From: an uncultured Methylobacillus sp.
Lineage (GTDB): Bacteria; Pseudomonadota; Gammaproteobacteria; Burkholderiales; Methylophilaceae
Direction of reading: 5' to 3'
DNA: 54,494 nucleotides
Assembly (NCBI GenBank): GCA_946478965.1
Contig: CAMLDQ010000003.1
Span: 1 to 54,494 of the forward strand
Shown: positions 1-9,447 of the stretch, in pieces
How the letters are laid out: every line of letters starts with the position of its first letter
Position numbering within the stretch: the stretch's first letter is position 1
Position numbers and translations under genes: made by a program
The notes under the pieces: generated by a model
Database searches by the model: none
What the model was told of the DNA's origin: nothing
What the model saw: only the letters and a program-made list of their open reading frames with translations

Positions 1-2655
1 ACCACGGTGGAGCCGCAGAACGGGCGGCAGCAGGCGGTGCTGTATGCGGATTGCCTGAGCAAGATGCACGGTCAGCGCCCGCTGATCTATTACACCAACG
101 GTTATACGATCTGGTTCTGGGACGACACCGCCTACCCTCCCAGATTAGTGCAGGGTTTCCACACCCGCGACGAGATGCAGCGCCTCGTCGACCGCCGCAC
201 GCTTGCCACGCCGCTGGCGCAGGTGGAGATCGACAGCGCGATTGCGGGCAAGGGGCGACCCTATCAGGTACAGGCGATCCGCTCGGTGTGCGAGCAGTTC
301 GAGCAGCACCGGCAGCACAAGACCCTGCTGGTGATGGCGACCGGCACCGGCAAGACGCGCACGGTGATCGCGCTGGTGGATGTGCTGATGCGCGCGGGCT
401 GGGTGAAGAACGTGCTGTTCCTGGCCGACCGCAATGCGTTGGTGTCGCAGGCGAAGAAGGAGTTCGGCAAGCTGCTGCCCAAGGTGTCGGCGGAGATTGT
501 TTCTGGAGGCACGCGCGAGTTGAAGGGGCGGGTGCAGCTTGCCACCTACCCGACCATGATGAACTTGCTGGGCGAACCTGCCGACCGGCGCCTGTTCGGC
601 ATCGGCCACTTCGACTTGGTGATCGTGGACGAGGCGCACCGCTCCATCTACCAGAAGTATCGCTACATCTTCGACTACTTCGATGCGCTGCTGGTGGGGC
701 TGACCGCCACGCCAAAGAGCGACATCGACAAGAATACCTACACCATCTTCGACATCGAAAACAACGTGCCGACCTTCGCCTACGAATCCGGCGAAGCATT
801 CGCCGACGGGGTGCTGGTGCCGCCGCGCGGTTACAGCGTGCCGCTCAAGTTCGTGCGCCAAGGCGTGAAGTACAAGGAGCTGCCGCCGGAAGAACAGGCG
901 GAGTGGGAAAGCAAGGAGCAGCTCGCCGGCCGCGAGGAAATTTTGCCCTCGGAGCTGAACCAGTTCCTCTACAACAGCGACACCGTGGACAAGATGCTGG
1001 AGACGCTAGTCAAACACGGTATCAAGGTGGCGGGCGGCGAGCGCCTGGGCAAGACCATCATCTTCGCGGCCAACAACACGCATGCCGAGTTGATCGTGGA
1101 ACGCTACAACAAGCACTATCGCCACCATGCAGGCAAGTTTGCGCGCGTCATCACCTACAAGGAAAAGTACGCCGACACGCTGATCGAGGAGTTCAAGGGC
1201 GAGAAGGAACCGCTAGACCCGAATTGCCCGCTCACCATCGCGGTTTCGGTGGATATGCTCGATACCGGTATCGACGTGCCCGAGGTGGTGAACCTGGTGT
1301 TCTTCAAGGCGGTGCAGTCGCGTGTGAAGTTCCTGCAGATGCTGGGGCGCGGTACGCGCTTGTGCTCTGACTTGTTCGGCCCGGGTGAGGACAAGCAAGA
1401 ATTCATCGTTTTCGATTACTGCCAAAACCTGGAGTATTTCGAGGAGAACCCGGAGGGCGTGAAGGACAGCAGCAATCGGCCGCTGCCGGAGCTGATTTTC
1501 GAGAAGCGCGTGCAGCTTACCGCCGCATTGTCGACATCGGAATATGAGGGTGACCGAGCGTTTTGTCGCTACACTCTCGACCTGTTGCATCACTCGGTTG
1601 CGGGGATGAATCTCGATAATTTCATCGTGCGCCCGCGCCGCGAGATCGTGGAGCGCTACCAGCGGCGTGAGTGTTGGAACACTCTGGATACGCTGGCCGT
1701 GGGCGAGTTGTGCACCTATGTAGCGCCGCTGCCTACCGAGGCCGACCCCATCAATCCTGACGAAGCGAACGACGAGATGGCGATGCGCTTCGACCATCTC
1801 GCCTTGCGCTTGCAGGTGGCGTTGCTCGAAGAGGGGGCGATTGCCGAAGGGCTTCGACTGCAGGTGGTTGACCTCGCCCATTTTCTGGAGGCCAAAGCCA
1901 GCATCCCTAACGTGAAGCAGCAGCTCCATTTCATCCAGCAGGTGCAGAGCGAGGGGTGGTGGCAAGACATCACCATCCCCATGCTGGAAGAACTGCGGCG
2001 CAAGCTACGGCTGTTGATTCAATTCATCGACCGGGACAAGCGCAAAGTCGTTTACACCACCTTTAAGGACGAATTGGGCGAGATGGATAGCAAAAATGTG
2101 GTGGCGATCATGGGCGCTGGAACCGGGCTGGCGCAATATCGCAAGAAGGTGGAGGCGTACATCAGGGAGCATGAAGATCACCTCACCATTCAGCGCATCA
2201 AACGCAATATTTCCGTAACCGCGCTGGACCTTGAACAACTGGATGAAATGCTGTTCAAGGCCAGTGGCATGAAGACCCGCGCGGAGTACGACCAGACAAT
2301 CCATCCGGAGAAGCCATTAGGCATGTTCATCCGCGAACTTGTGGGGCTGGATCGCCACGCTGCCAAGGAGGCCTTCGCCGAATTCCTTGATGCAACCCGC
2401 ATGAACAGCGCGCAAATCCAGTTCATCAACACGTTGATCGACTATTTCACGCAGAACGGCGTAATGGCGTTGCAACACATTGCACAGCCGCCTTTCTCAG
2501 ACATTCACAGCGACAGCCTGTTCGGGCTGTTCGATGATGCGCAGGTAAAGATACTTACGGAACGGATACGCTGGATCAACCAGAATGCCGAGGCAGTGAA
2601 CGACGACAGGCTGATGTTGAAGGCAGCGGAACCGAGGCCGAAATACGGACAGTAG
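1..2655 (+). CDS. hsdR: Type I restriction enzyme R subunit, 5'-truncated by window edge
   Basis: ATP-dependent DNA translocase/endonuclease subunit of a type I restriction system. The frame is open to base 1, so the gene begins outside the window; the GTG at 7 is only the first internal start-like codon. The visible protein opens with the tail of the nuclease domain (QQAVLYADCL, then a rP..yyTNG segment). The helicase follows: Walker A ATGTGKT near residue 111, DEAH near 207, LTATP near 232, and helicase C-terminal motifs including GRGTR. The C-terminal 350 residues resemble the EcoEI_R_C assembly domain. HsdR proteins are usually about 800-1100 residues, so roughly the first 100-200 residues, including the catalytic nuclease residues, are missing. 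HsdM and HsdS would be expected upstream. Family assignment is firm. Confidence 0.93.
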   Translation, partial: TTVEPQNGRQQAVLYADCLSKMHGQRPLIYYTNGYTIWFWDDTAYPPRLVQGFHTRDEMQRLVDRRTLATPLAQVEIDSAIAGKGRPYQVQAIRSVCEQFEQHRQHKTLLVMATGTGKTRTVIALVDVLMRAGWVKNVLFLADRNALVSQAKKEFGKLLPKVSAEIVSGGTRELKGRVQLATYPTMMNLLGEPADRRLFGIGHFDLVIVDEAHRSIYQKYRYIFDYFDALLVGLTATPKSDIDKNTYTIFDIENNVPTFAYESGEAFADGVLVPPRGYSVPLKFVRQGVKYKELPPEEQAEWESKEQLAGREEILPSELNQFLYNSDTVDKMLETLVKHGIKVAGGERLGKTIIFAANNTHAELIVERYNKHYRHHAGKFARVITYKEKYADTLIEEFKGEKEPLDPNCPLTIAVSVDMLDTGIDVPEVVNLVFFKAVQSRVKFLQMLGRGTRLCSDLFGPGEDKQEFIVFDYCQNLEYFEENPEGVKDSSNRPLPELIFEKRVQLTAALSTSEYEGDRAFCRYTLDLLHHSVAGMNLDNFIVRPRREIVERYQRRECWNTLDTLAVGELCTYVAPLPTEADPINPDEANDEMAMRFDHLALRLQVALLEEGAIAEGLRLQVVDLAHFLEAKASIPNVKQQLHFIQQVQSEGWWQDITIPMLEELRRKLRLLIQFIDRDKRKVVYTTFKDELGEMDSKNVVAIMGAGTGLAQYRKKVEAYIREHEDHLTIQRIKRNISVTALDLEQLDEMLFKASGMKTRAEYDQTIHPEKPLGMFIRELVGLDRHAAKEAFAEFLDATRMNSAQIQFINTLIDYFTQNGVMALQHIAQPPFSDIHSDSLFGLFDDAQVKILTERIRWINQNAEAVNDDRLMLKAAEPRPKYGQ

Positions 2656-2700
2656 TACATAAGGCACCTCCGAAATTAATTACCTAGAACGAAGCTCGAG

Positions 2701-4629
2701 ATGATTTTCAACAAGCTCAAACTGCCCCGCTCCCCTGCCCTGCGGATAGCGCTGATTTATTTATTCTTCAGCGCGGCCTGGATTGTATTCAGCGACAAGC
2801 TGCTGACGTTGGTCGCGACGGATTTGTCGCAGTACGAGTATGTCAGCCTGGTCAAGGGGCTGACTTTCGTCTCTCTTACCGCCCTGTTGATCTATCTCAT
2901 GGTGCATAGAACGCTGTTACAGCAGAATGCGCTCGAACAGCATCTGGCCAGCAGTGAGGAGCGCTGGAAATTTGCACTTGAGGGTGCGGAAGAAGGCGTG
3001 TGGGATTGGGATCTCAGAACAGATGAGGTATTCCGTTCGGGGCAATGGCGCAATATATTCGGTTACGCTGAAAACGAGGTCGGCAGAACCGCAACCGAGG
3101 GCCGGCAGCTGATGCACCCAGAGGATGTCTCCCGCGCGGTTGCCGAAATGGATGCTTACCTGATGGGCAAGACGCTGGCGCTCCATTCGGAATTCAGGAT
3201 GCGCTGCAAGGATGGTTCCTGGAAGTGGGTGCTGAGCCGGGGCATCATCGTTGCCAGAACGGAAGACGGGCAGCCGCTACGCGTTATCGGCACGCATACG
3301 GACATCAGCGAACGCAAGAAAACCGAGCTCGAAATTTTCCATCTGGCGCATTACGACAAGGTCACGGAGCTGCCCAACCGCGTGCTGTTTTATGACCGTC
3401 TGGCGCAGGAGATCGAGCATTCCAAGCGCAGGAATACGTCGCTGGCGTTGATGTTCCTCGACCTGGACCGGTTCAAGGAGGTCAACGACACCCTGGGGCA
3501 CGATTTCGGCGATTTTCTGCTGAAGGAGGCCGCAAAGCGGTTGAAGACCTGTGTACGAGCGTCCGATACCGTTGCGCGCCTTGGCGGTGATGAATTCACT
3601 ATCCTGCTGACCGACCAGAAGCACACGGGAGGGATAGAAACCATTGCCCAGGAGGTGCTGAATCAACTTTTCCAGCCATTTCATATTGCCGACGAAGCAA
3701 TCTACATGAGTGCCAGTATCGGGATCACCCTCTTTCCGGAGGATGCCCAGAATGTGGAAGCGCTCCTGAAAAATGCAGACCAGGCGATGTATGCCGCCAA
3801 GGCTCAAGGCGGAAACTGCCTGAACTTTTATACGTCCGCCCTGCAAGAGACCTCGCTGCGGAGGATGCACATCACGTCCGATTTGCGGACCGCGATTGCC
3901 GAGAAGCAGTTCGAACTGCATTACCAGCCTATCGTCGAAATCGCCACCCAAAAGATGATCAAGGCCGAGGCCCTGCTAAGATGGCGGCACCCGGAGAAAG
4001 GGCTCATTCCCCCGTCGGAATTCATCCCGATCGCGGAAGATACCGGACTGATCATCCCGATAGGCGACTGGGTTTTCACCCAAGCGGCAGAACAGGCACT
4101 GAAGTGGCGAACGCGGCTTCCCAACTTCCAGATCAGCGTCAACAAATCTCCGGTACAAATCAGGCAAAGCAAAACCCGCGAAGTAGACTGGCTGGAGCAT
4201 TTAGCGGCAATCGGGCTGGACGGCGACGCCATCGTTGTTGAAATTACCGAAAGTCTGCTCCTCGACGCACAGCCCAGCGTAACATCCAGATTGAAAAGTC
4301 TGCACCTCGCCGGCCTGAAAATTGCCATCGACGATTTCGGTACGGGATATTCGTCGCTTGCCTATCTCAAGAAATTCGACATCGGCTTCATCAAGATCGA
4401 CCAATCCTTCGTTAAGGGCTTGCAGCCTACCGGAGAGGATCGCGCCTTGTGCGAAGCCATCATCGTCATGGCTCACAAACTCGGCATCAAGGTCATCGCC
4501 GAAGGCATCGAAACGCAACAGCAGCATGATCTATTGCTCGCGGCCGGCTGCGACTTCGGGCAGGGCTATTTTTATTCCAGGCCAGTGCCGTCGGGACAGT
4601 TCGAGTCGCTGTTTTTATCGGACACCTAG
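2701..4629 (+). CDS. Membrane PAS-GGDEF-EAL cyclic-di-GMP protein
   Basis: Predicted c-di-GMP turnover protein of 642 residues. Two hydrophobic segments (about 13-33 and 46-66) bracket a short loop. One PAS/PAC sensor follows (about 85-205), then GGDEF (GGDEF at 295-299) and EAL (E423-L425). The cyclase motif is intact and has an inhibitory RxxD site (RASD) five residues upstream. The EAL domain keeps the residues needed for hydrolysis: EAL, VNKSP, EITES, DDFGTGYSS, KIDQSF and AEGIET. Both activities are therefore possible; which dominates cannot be read from sequence. It lies 45 bp after hsdR in the same direction but is unlikely to share its function. Confidence 0.93.
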   Translation: MIFNKLKLPRSPALRIALIYLFFSAAWIVFSDKLLTLVATDLSQYEYVSLVKGLTFVSLTALLIYLMVHRTLLQQNALEQHLASSEERWKFALEGAEEGVWDWDLRTDEVFRSGQWRNIFGYAENEVGRTATEGRQLMHPEDVSRAVAEMDAYLMGKTLALHSEFRMRCKDGSWKWVLSRGIIVARTEDGQPLRVIGTHTDISERKKTELEIFHLAHYDKVTELPNRVLFYDRLAQEIEHSKRRNTSLALMFLDLDRFKEVNDTLGHDFGDFLLKEAAKRLKTCVRASDTVARLGGDEFTILLTDQKHTGGIETIAQEVLNQLFQPFHIADEAIYMSASIGITLFPEDAQNVEALLKNADQAMYAAKAQGGNCLNFYTSALQETSLRRMHITSDLRTAIAEKQFELHYQPIVEIATQKMIKAEALLRWRHPEKGLIPPSEFIPIAEDTGLIIPIGDWVFTQAAEQALKWRTRLPNFQISVNKSPVQIRQSKTREVDWLEHLAAIGLDGDAIVVEITESLLLDAQPSVTSRLKSLHLAGLKIAIDDFGTGYSSLAYLKKFDIGFIKIDQSFVKGLQPTGEDRALCEAIIVMAHKLGIKVIAEGIETQQQHDLLLAAGCDFGQGYFYSRPVPSGQFESLFLSDT

Positions 4630-4784
4630 AACATGCGTTGCAAGCGCTCCTGGGACAGCCCTGCCCGAAGATCTCGTGGCTTACCGCGCGCCATTAAAAC
4701 CAGAGCGTAGATGTTATGATGCTTTGAGGACAACAGATATTCCGGTGCCGCTTCTCTCTTAATTCCCCCGCCACCCGAAACCCC

Positions 4785-7043
4785 ATGAATGATTTCATTC
4801 CGCTGCTGATCGTGACAGTGGCGCTGGCGACGGCGCTGAATCTGCTGCTCAAGCGTTTCAAGCTGCCCACGGTGATCGGCTATATCTGCACCGGCATCCT
4901 GATGCGCGGGCTGTTCGATGTCGATCTGCACGGCGACCAGGGTTTCGAAAGCATTTCCGAATTCGGCATCGTGTTCCTGATGTTCACGATCGGACTGGAA
5001 TTCTCGCTGGCGCACCTCGGCCGGATGAAGAAGGAAGTCTTCGTCTATGGCGGGCTGCAGGTGATCCTGACAACCGCCTTGCTGGCGGCACTGGGCTGCT
5101 GGCTCACGGAAGCCGATGCGCGCACCTGCATACTGGCGGCGTCCGGCCTGGCACTTTCCTCCACCGCCATCGTGCTCAAGGTGCTCAACGAAAGCGGCCG
5201 GATCAAATCGCCGGTCGGCCGAAACGCGGTCGGCATCCTGATTTTCCAGGATATCGCCGTCATTCCCATCCTGCTGATGGCGAGCATTTTCACCGAGCAG
5301 GACAAAGACCTCTCCGGGCTGCTGCTGAGCACACTGCTGAATGCCGTCGCGGCACTGGCGGTGCTGGTGGGTATCGGCAAGTTCGTTTTCCCGCGCCTGT
5401 TCAAGGCCGTGTCGGCGACGAACTCCAAGGAAATCTACATGGGGTGCATCCTGCTGGCGGTGATCGGCGCCTCCTACATCGCGCATGCCTTCGGCTTTTC
5501 CTATTCGCTGGGCGCCTTCATCGCGGGGATGATGATCGCGGAGACCATCTATAAATACCAGATCGAGGCAGACCTGATCCCGTTCCGGGATCTGCTGCTG
5601 GGGGTGTTCTTCTTCTCGGTCGGCCTGCAGATCGACATCGGCGCGGTGTTGCTGCACCTGCCGGAAGTGGTCGGGCTGGGCGTCGGCATCATGCTCATCA
5701 AGACGGCATGCCTGTTTGCGATCCTGGCGCTGTTCGGCAACGGGAAAACCGCTTTCAAATCGGCGCTGACGCTGGCGCAGGTCGGTGAATTCGCGCTGGT
5801 GGTGTTTTCGCTGCTGCTCGCCAACGGCATGATGGATGCGGTTTCGGTGCAAATCCTGATGGTGATCACGATCGCGTCCATGGTGACGACACCGCTGCTG
5901 ATCAGCCATGCGGACGCACTGGCCAACCGGTTGTTCAAGGAGAAAATTAGCCAGAAGGTGCTGGATCAGGCCGGCATACTCGGCGGCCACATCATCCTGT
6001 GCGGTTTCGGCGAATTCGGCAGGGCCGTCTCCGAGCGCTTTGAACACGCGGGCATCGCGCATGTGGTGGTGACCAACAATACCGAGGCCTTCGTCAAGGC
6101 CAGCGAACTGGGCAGGAGCGTAGTATTTGGCGACCCCGCCGACGCCGCCCTGCTGGAACAGCTGCATATCCGCGATGCGGCGAGCACGGTGCTGGCCCTG
6201 GACGATTTTGACGAAATTCGCAAAGCCAGCGCCGCGATCACGTTGATCGACCCGGAAATCAAGGTCATCGCCAAGGTGTTGTCGGAAGGTGAAAAAGCGG
6301 CGCTGGGCGAGTTCAATCACGAGCTGCTGCTGGACGGCAACACCCAGGTCGCCGCCATGCTGGTCGAGCGTATCCACCGCTCGCAGCTGATGGCACGGGA
6401 AGCGCTGCAACTCCAGTATCTCGCCGATTATTCGCTGGACGATCCCGATGATGCGATTCAGCGAGTACACCAGGAACAGGCTCGCCTGCTGGAGATCATG
6501 TCCCGCTCGTTCAACGCGCTGCGCGAAAACAAGAATGTGATGGAAGTAAAAGCATTCCACGATTCTTTTGCCGCGCTACGGGAGATCATCGGCGAGGCGA
6601 TCACCAACTTGCTCAAGCATGCGGCGCTGACGCCGCGGCAATTCGAGCGCATCAGCACACTACTGGCAATCCAGGATTACCTGCAATCCACCAACCAGAC
6701 ACTGGAAAAGCTCGGCAAGGAACTGTACGCGCTGCACAAATACCCGCACATCGCAGTGCTCACGCAAATCGCCGTGGAAGGGCTGGATGCCATCCTGCTG
6801 ATCCTGATCGACCTCGCCAGGCACTATGACTCTACCGACGCGATCATCCTCAGCACCATGGCCGCCGGTCGCGGCAATGGACTCTCCAAGATCCGCGAAT
6901 CCTACCTGGCGGCGGAACAGTCCGACCTGGATGCGGCGACCAAGGCTTCACTGCTCGCCTCGACCAACCACATCGAGCGTCTCAAGGGCCTGTTCGGCCG
7001 CCTGGGGGATAGCTACAAGAAACTGGCGGAAGCCGCCGTCTGA
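4785..7043 (+). CDS. Kef-type (CPA2) monovalent cation:proton antiporter
   Basis: Inner-membrane antiporter of 752 residues. Residues 1-385 form a Na+/H+-exchanger-2 domain of about 11-13 hydrophobic segments, with the typical QVGEFALVVFSLLLANG stretch. A TrkA_N/RCK nucleotide-binding domain starts near residue 400 (CGFGEFG). The RCK domain normally gates transport by NAD(H) or glutathione adducts in KefB/KefC. The last roughly 220 residues are predicted helical (QLQYLADYSLDDPDDAIQRV onward) and do not look like a TrkA_C domain; they resemble a PhoU-like helical bundle, which is inference. The ATG at 4785 starts directly before the first membrane helix. Substrate could be K+ or Na+. Confidence 0.88.
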   Translation: MNDFIPLLIVTVALATALNLLLKRFKLPTVIGYICTGILMRGLFDVDLHGDQGFESISEFGIVFLMFTIGLEFSLAHLGRMKKEVFVYGGLQVILTTALLAALGCWLTEADARTCILAASGLALSSTAIVLKVLNESGRIKSPVGRNAVGILIFQDIAVIPILLMASIFTEQDKDLSGLLLSTLLNAVAALAVLVGIGKFVFPRLFKAVSATNSKEIYMGCILLAVIGASYIAHAFGFSYSLGAFIAGMMIAETIYKYQIEADLIPFRDLLLGVFFFSVGLQIDIGAVLLHLPEVVGLGVGIMLIKTACLFAILALFGNGKTAFKSALTLAQVGEFALVVFSLLLANGMMDAVSVQILMVITIASMVTTPLLISHADALANRLFKEKISQKVLDQAGILGGHIILCGFGEFGRAVSERFEHAGIAHVVVTNNTEAFVKASELGRSVVFGDPADAALLEQLHIRDAASTVLALDDFDEIRKASAAITLIDPEIKVIAKVLSEGEKAALGEFNHELLLDGNTQVAAMLVERIHRSQLMAREALQLQYLADYSLDDPDDAIQRVHQEQARLLEIMSRSFNALRENKNVMEVKAFHDSFAALREIIGEAITNLLKHAALTPRQFERISTLLAIQDYLQSTNQTLEKLGKELYALHKYPHIAVLTQIAVEGLDAILLILIDLARHYDSTDAIILSTMAAGRGNGLSKIRESYLAAEQSDLDAATKASLLASTNHIERLKGLFGRLGDSYKKLAEAAV

Positions 7044-7044
7044 A

Positions 7045-7068
7045 TAAAAAACCGGCATCGCTGCCGGT
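7045..7068 (-). terminator. Rho-independent terminator for the protease gene
   Basis: Read on the minus strand, a 7-bp perfect stem (ACCGGCA/TGCCGGT, 4-nt loop) is followed directly by six T residues. It lies 64 bp past the stop of the minus-strand subtilisin-like gene. It also abuts the end of the plus-strand antiporter, but has no T-run in that direction. Confidence 0.75.
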
Positions 7069-7131
7069 CGGATAGAAAGGTCGGGGAGAAAGCCCCTGCC
7101 CGGGCCTGGAGCCGATGCTTGGCGTATGGCT

Positions 7132-8472
7132 CTAGTTACATCCCTGCAGCACTGCGGGCAGGTAAACGATGCCCTCTCTCACCCCATCGTAGGTATAGCT
7201 GGAGGTCGGCGAATCCAGCGGGGCCGTACCGGCATATTGGGCATATGTGGCAAGGCAGCCGCGTATGGTAGCTGGCGAGAAACCACTGTTCTTCTGCTTG
7301 AGCGCCGCGACCACGCCGGCAACGTGCGGCGAAGCCATGCTGGTCCCGCTCATCTGCACTGTCCCCCCGCCCACCTTGAGCGAGGTAATGCCTACGGTAG
7401 AAATCAAACACCCCCGGCTCACGTTTTCGCTGGCCTCGCCGGGAGCGGAGATGGCAACTCCCGCACCATCCGTGGTATAGAACGAAGCGGTGTCGGCGGG
7501 AATTGGCGTCCTCAAGCGCGAGCACTGAGTAGTGCCGGTTTGTGCGGCGCTACTGGCAACCGCAAGCACTTCCGCATAGCCCGCCGGAACCATCTGGCTG
7601 ATTTCCTTTGTCTGATCGTTTCCTGCCGCAACGACTACTGCAATTTTGTTGCCGGTCAGGCTTTGCACCGCTACATGCATGGGATTCTGCGGATCGGAGT
7701 CGCTGGCAACGGCGGCCCGTCCCAGACTCATGTTGACGACGGAAATATTGGGGCTCACGTTCTGGTAGTTGGCGAGCACCCAATCCAGCCCTCCGATGAT
7801 GTCGCTGTCGTAGCCGCTGCCGCTGGCATCGAGGACACGTACGGCATACACCGTCGCATCAGGAACAACGCCCACCACGCCGATATTGTTGCCCTGCTTG
7901 GCGGCGACAATGCCGGAAACATGGGTACCGTGGCCGTTCTGGTCGCTCCCATCCCCGCCATAAGCGTCATAGGTCTGCTTTCCCACAGTAAGGTCAGCGT
8001 TGGAAAGATCGATGCCGGTATCGACGATCGCCACCCCAACGTTGGATGCCGTGCCCGGACCGCCAATACGTTTCACTCCTTCCGGGACGATTTCGCCACT
8101 GCTCCCGCCACCGGAACCGCCGCCCCCACCCTTGTTGCCTTTACCAGCCACCATGTGCACCGGCAAATCCGGATAGAGTTTCATGGAGGAATATTCGAGC
8201 GCCTTGAATACGCTGGCATTCGGCACGGAAAGCGCCACAACGTTAAGCCGGGCATATTCATGGCGCACATTGGCGCCGGCGGATTTTCCCATCACCGCGA
8301 GCGTCTGCGGCGTGCTGCCGGTCGCGAGCACGCCGCAGGGGTAGGCTTGCGCCTCGGCCGGCCGCTGGACCTCGCAGGGGCCGGCAACCGCCACAGTGCT
8401 GCATGACAGCAGAACCAGCAGCAAACAGTTCAGAACAGATGGGGAAGCGATGGGGCTGGGCTGGATACGCAT
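7132..8472 (-). CDS. Exported subtilisin-like (S8) serine protease
   Basis: Secreted or periplasmic serine endopeptidase of 446 residues. A signal peptide occupies about residues 1-30 (hydrophobic core CLLLVLLSCSTVAVA). A short propeptide-like segment follows, then a very Gly/Ser-rich linker (about 106-126) joining it to the peptidase S8 domain. The catalytic triad is intact: Asp in VAIVDTGID (near 150), His in GHGTHVSG (near 180) and Ser in GTSMASPH (near 375). There is no obvious C-terminal anchor. The ATG at 8472 has a good ribosome site (GGTAAGGAG). The gene is divergent from nothing nearby; the outer-membrane barrel gene lies upstream in the same direction, about 105 bp away. Natural substrate unknown. 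Confidence 0.92.
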   Translation of the reverse strand: MRIQPSPIASPSVLNCLLLVLLSCSTVAVAGPCEVQRPAEAQAYPCGVLATGSTPQTLAVMGKSAGANVRHEYARLNVVALSVPNASVFKALEYSSMKLYPDLPVHMVAGKGNKGGGGGSGGGSSGEIVPEGVKRIGGPGTASNVGVAIVDTGIDLSNADLTVGKQTYDAYGGDGSDQNGHGTHVSGIVAAKQGNNIGVVGVVPDATVYAVRVLDASGSGYDSDIIGGLDWVLANYQNVSPNISVVNMSLGRAAVASDSDPQNPMHVAVQSLTGNKIAVVVAAGNDQTKEISQMVPAGYAEVLAVASSAAQTGTTQCSRLRTPIPADTASFYTTDGAGVAISAPGEASENVSRGCLISTVGITSLKVGGGTVQMSGTSMASPHVAGVVAALKQKNSGFSPATIRGCLATYAQYAGTAPLDSPTSSYTYDGVREGIVYLPAVLQGCN

Positions 8473-8577
8473 GATGAACTCCTTACCCGGAAGTTAAAGT
8501 AAGGCTACGCGCATCATGGGCAAGCTGCAATACCCAATACGGCTCAAATGCCAGGACCCACAGGGCTCCGCATCCCG

Positions 8578-9198
8578 TCAAAAGTTATAGGCGACACCCA
8601 CCGAAACCATATCGTCGTGCATCCTGCCGGCGTTGCCCGAGCGCCCCAGTCCCGATACATGATCGTAGTCGAAGCGCAGGTCGATATTCTTCGTCATGCT
8701 GTAGGTCGCACCGAGCCCCAACAACGGCCTCACTTCCGTGGACGAATCGCGAATGCTGGTCGCGGCGGGCGCGGTTGAGGTCAGCCGCGTCTCAACCTTG
8801 GCGGCGACAAATCCCGCCTTGCCAAACAGCGAAAAACCCTCGGTGACCGGCAAAATGCCGAGCACTGCAAAATCGACGCCTCCAGCTTTTTCGCTGCCCC
8901 TGGCACTGCCGCCGGCGTAACTGGCGCGATAATCCGCCTTGCCCAGATCGATATAGCCCGCCTCGACCGCGAAATAAGGATTGAATTTGTAGCCTGCCTG
9001 CAGACGCCATTGGTTGCCATTGCCGCTGTCGTGGCTGGTCACGCTGGTCGCCCCGGCAGCGCGCAAGGCGTCGTCAAAGGTGCCGCTGTCGAGCGTGAGG
9101 CGGGAATGTGTCACTTCGCCGACCACATAGGGGCCATCGGCAAAGGCGGCTGTGGAAATCAGCGCGGTCAGCAAGGGTAATACTGGTTTGAGATTCAT
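8578..9198 (-). CDS. Small outer-membrane beta-barrel protein (OmpW/OmpA-like)
   Basis: Predicted outer-membrane barrel of 206 residues. A Sec signal peptide (MNLKPVLPLLTALISTAAFA) precedes GPYVVGEVTHSRL. Alternating hydrophobic strands run throughout and the protein ends in a terminal phenylalanine (VSVGVAYNF), the BAM recognition signature. An upstream in-frame start at 9258 would add 20 charged residues before the signal peptide, so I use the ATG at 9198, which has a GAGGATCC-type ribosome site. It most resembles the eight-stranded OmpA N-terminal or OMP_b-brl family. No peptidoglycan-binding domain is present. Specific function unknown. Confidence 0.82.
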   Translation of the reverse strand: MNLKPVLPLLTALISTAAFADGPYVVGEVTHSRLTLDSGTFDDALRAAGATSVTSHDSGNGNQWRLQAGYKFNPYFAVEAGYIDLGKADYRASYAGGSARGSEKAGGVDFAVLGILPVTEGFSLFGKAGFVAAKVETRLTSTAPAATSIRDSSTEVRPLLGLGATYSMTKNIDLRFDYDHVSGLGRSGNAGRMHDDMVSVGVAYNF

Positions 9199-9356
9199 GG
9201 TGGATCCTCGTCTTGTTGATTTTGATGTGTTTCTGCGCGTGGCAGACACTCTTGACAAGGCAGGATCGGTGCCAATCGGAGGAGAATCTGTATCCTGCTG
9301 ATATTAATGGATTTCCCACCAAAACCCATGCGGTCCACAGACATGCCATGAAACGA

Positions 9357-9402
9357 TCGCACTCAATTCTTGCGGGCTTTCTGCAAAAATCGTCAGGCAT
9401 CC
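9357..9402. repeat. Copy 1 of a 46-bp dispersed repeat with internal dyad
   Basis: This 46-bp segment matches 21898-21943 at 38 of 46 positions by hand alignment without gaps. Its core is an inverted repeat, ATTCTTGC and GCAAAAAT separated by 9 nt. It lies between the GNAT-like gene and the outer-membrane barrel gene. The role is unknown: it could be an operator, a processed RNA hairpin or a small extragenic repeat. Confidence 0.6.
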
Positions 9403-9447
9403 GGTCCTGGCGCGGCTGGATTGCGGCGCCAGCCGACCAGATTATTT

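Noticed and set aside
51..1370. 439-codon plus-strand frame inside hsdR
   Set aside because: Out-of-frame with helicase motifs; Arg/Ala-rich shadow.
4626..6560. Long open frame (644 codons) on the minus strand
   Set aside because: Antisense to the Kef-type antiporter; composition is His/Gln/Arg-rich shadow sequence with no domain, and the plus-strand gene has clear membrane and RCK motifs.
7126..8406. 426-codon plus-strand frame
   Set aside because: Shadow of the subtilisin-like gene, which has a complete catalytic triad on the minus strand.
9410..9436. Weak hairpin (GGCTGG/CCAGCC) after the GNAT-like gene as terminator
   Set aside because: Six-base stem with a 9-nt loop and no T-run in the needed direction.
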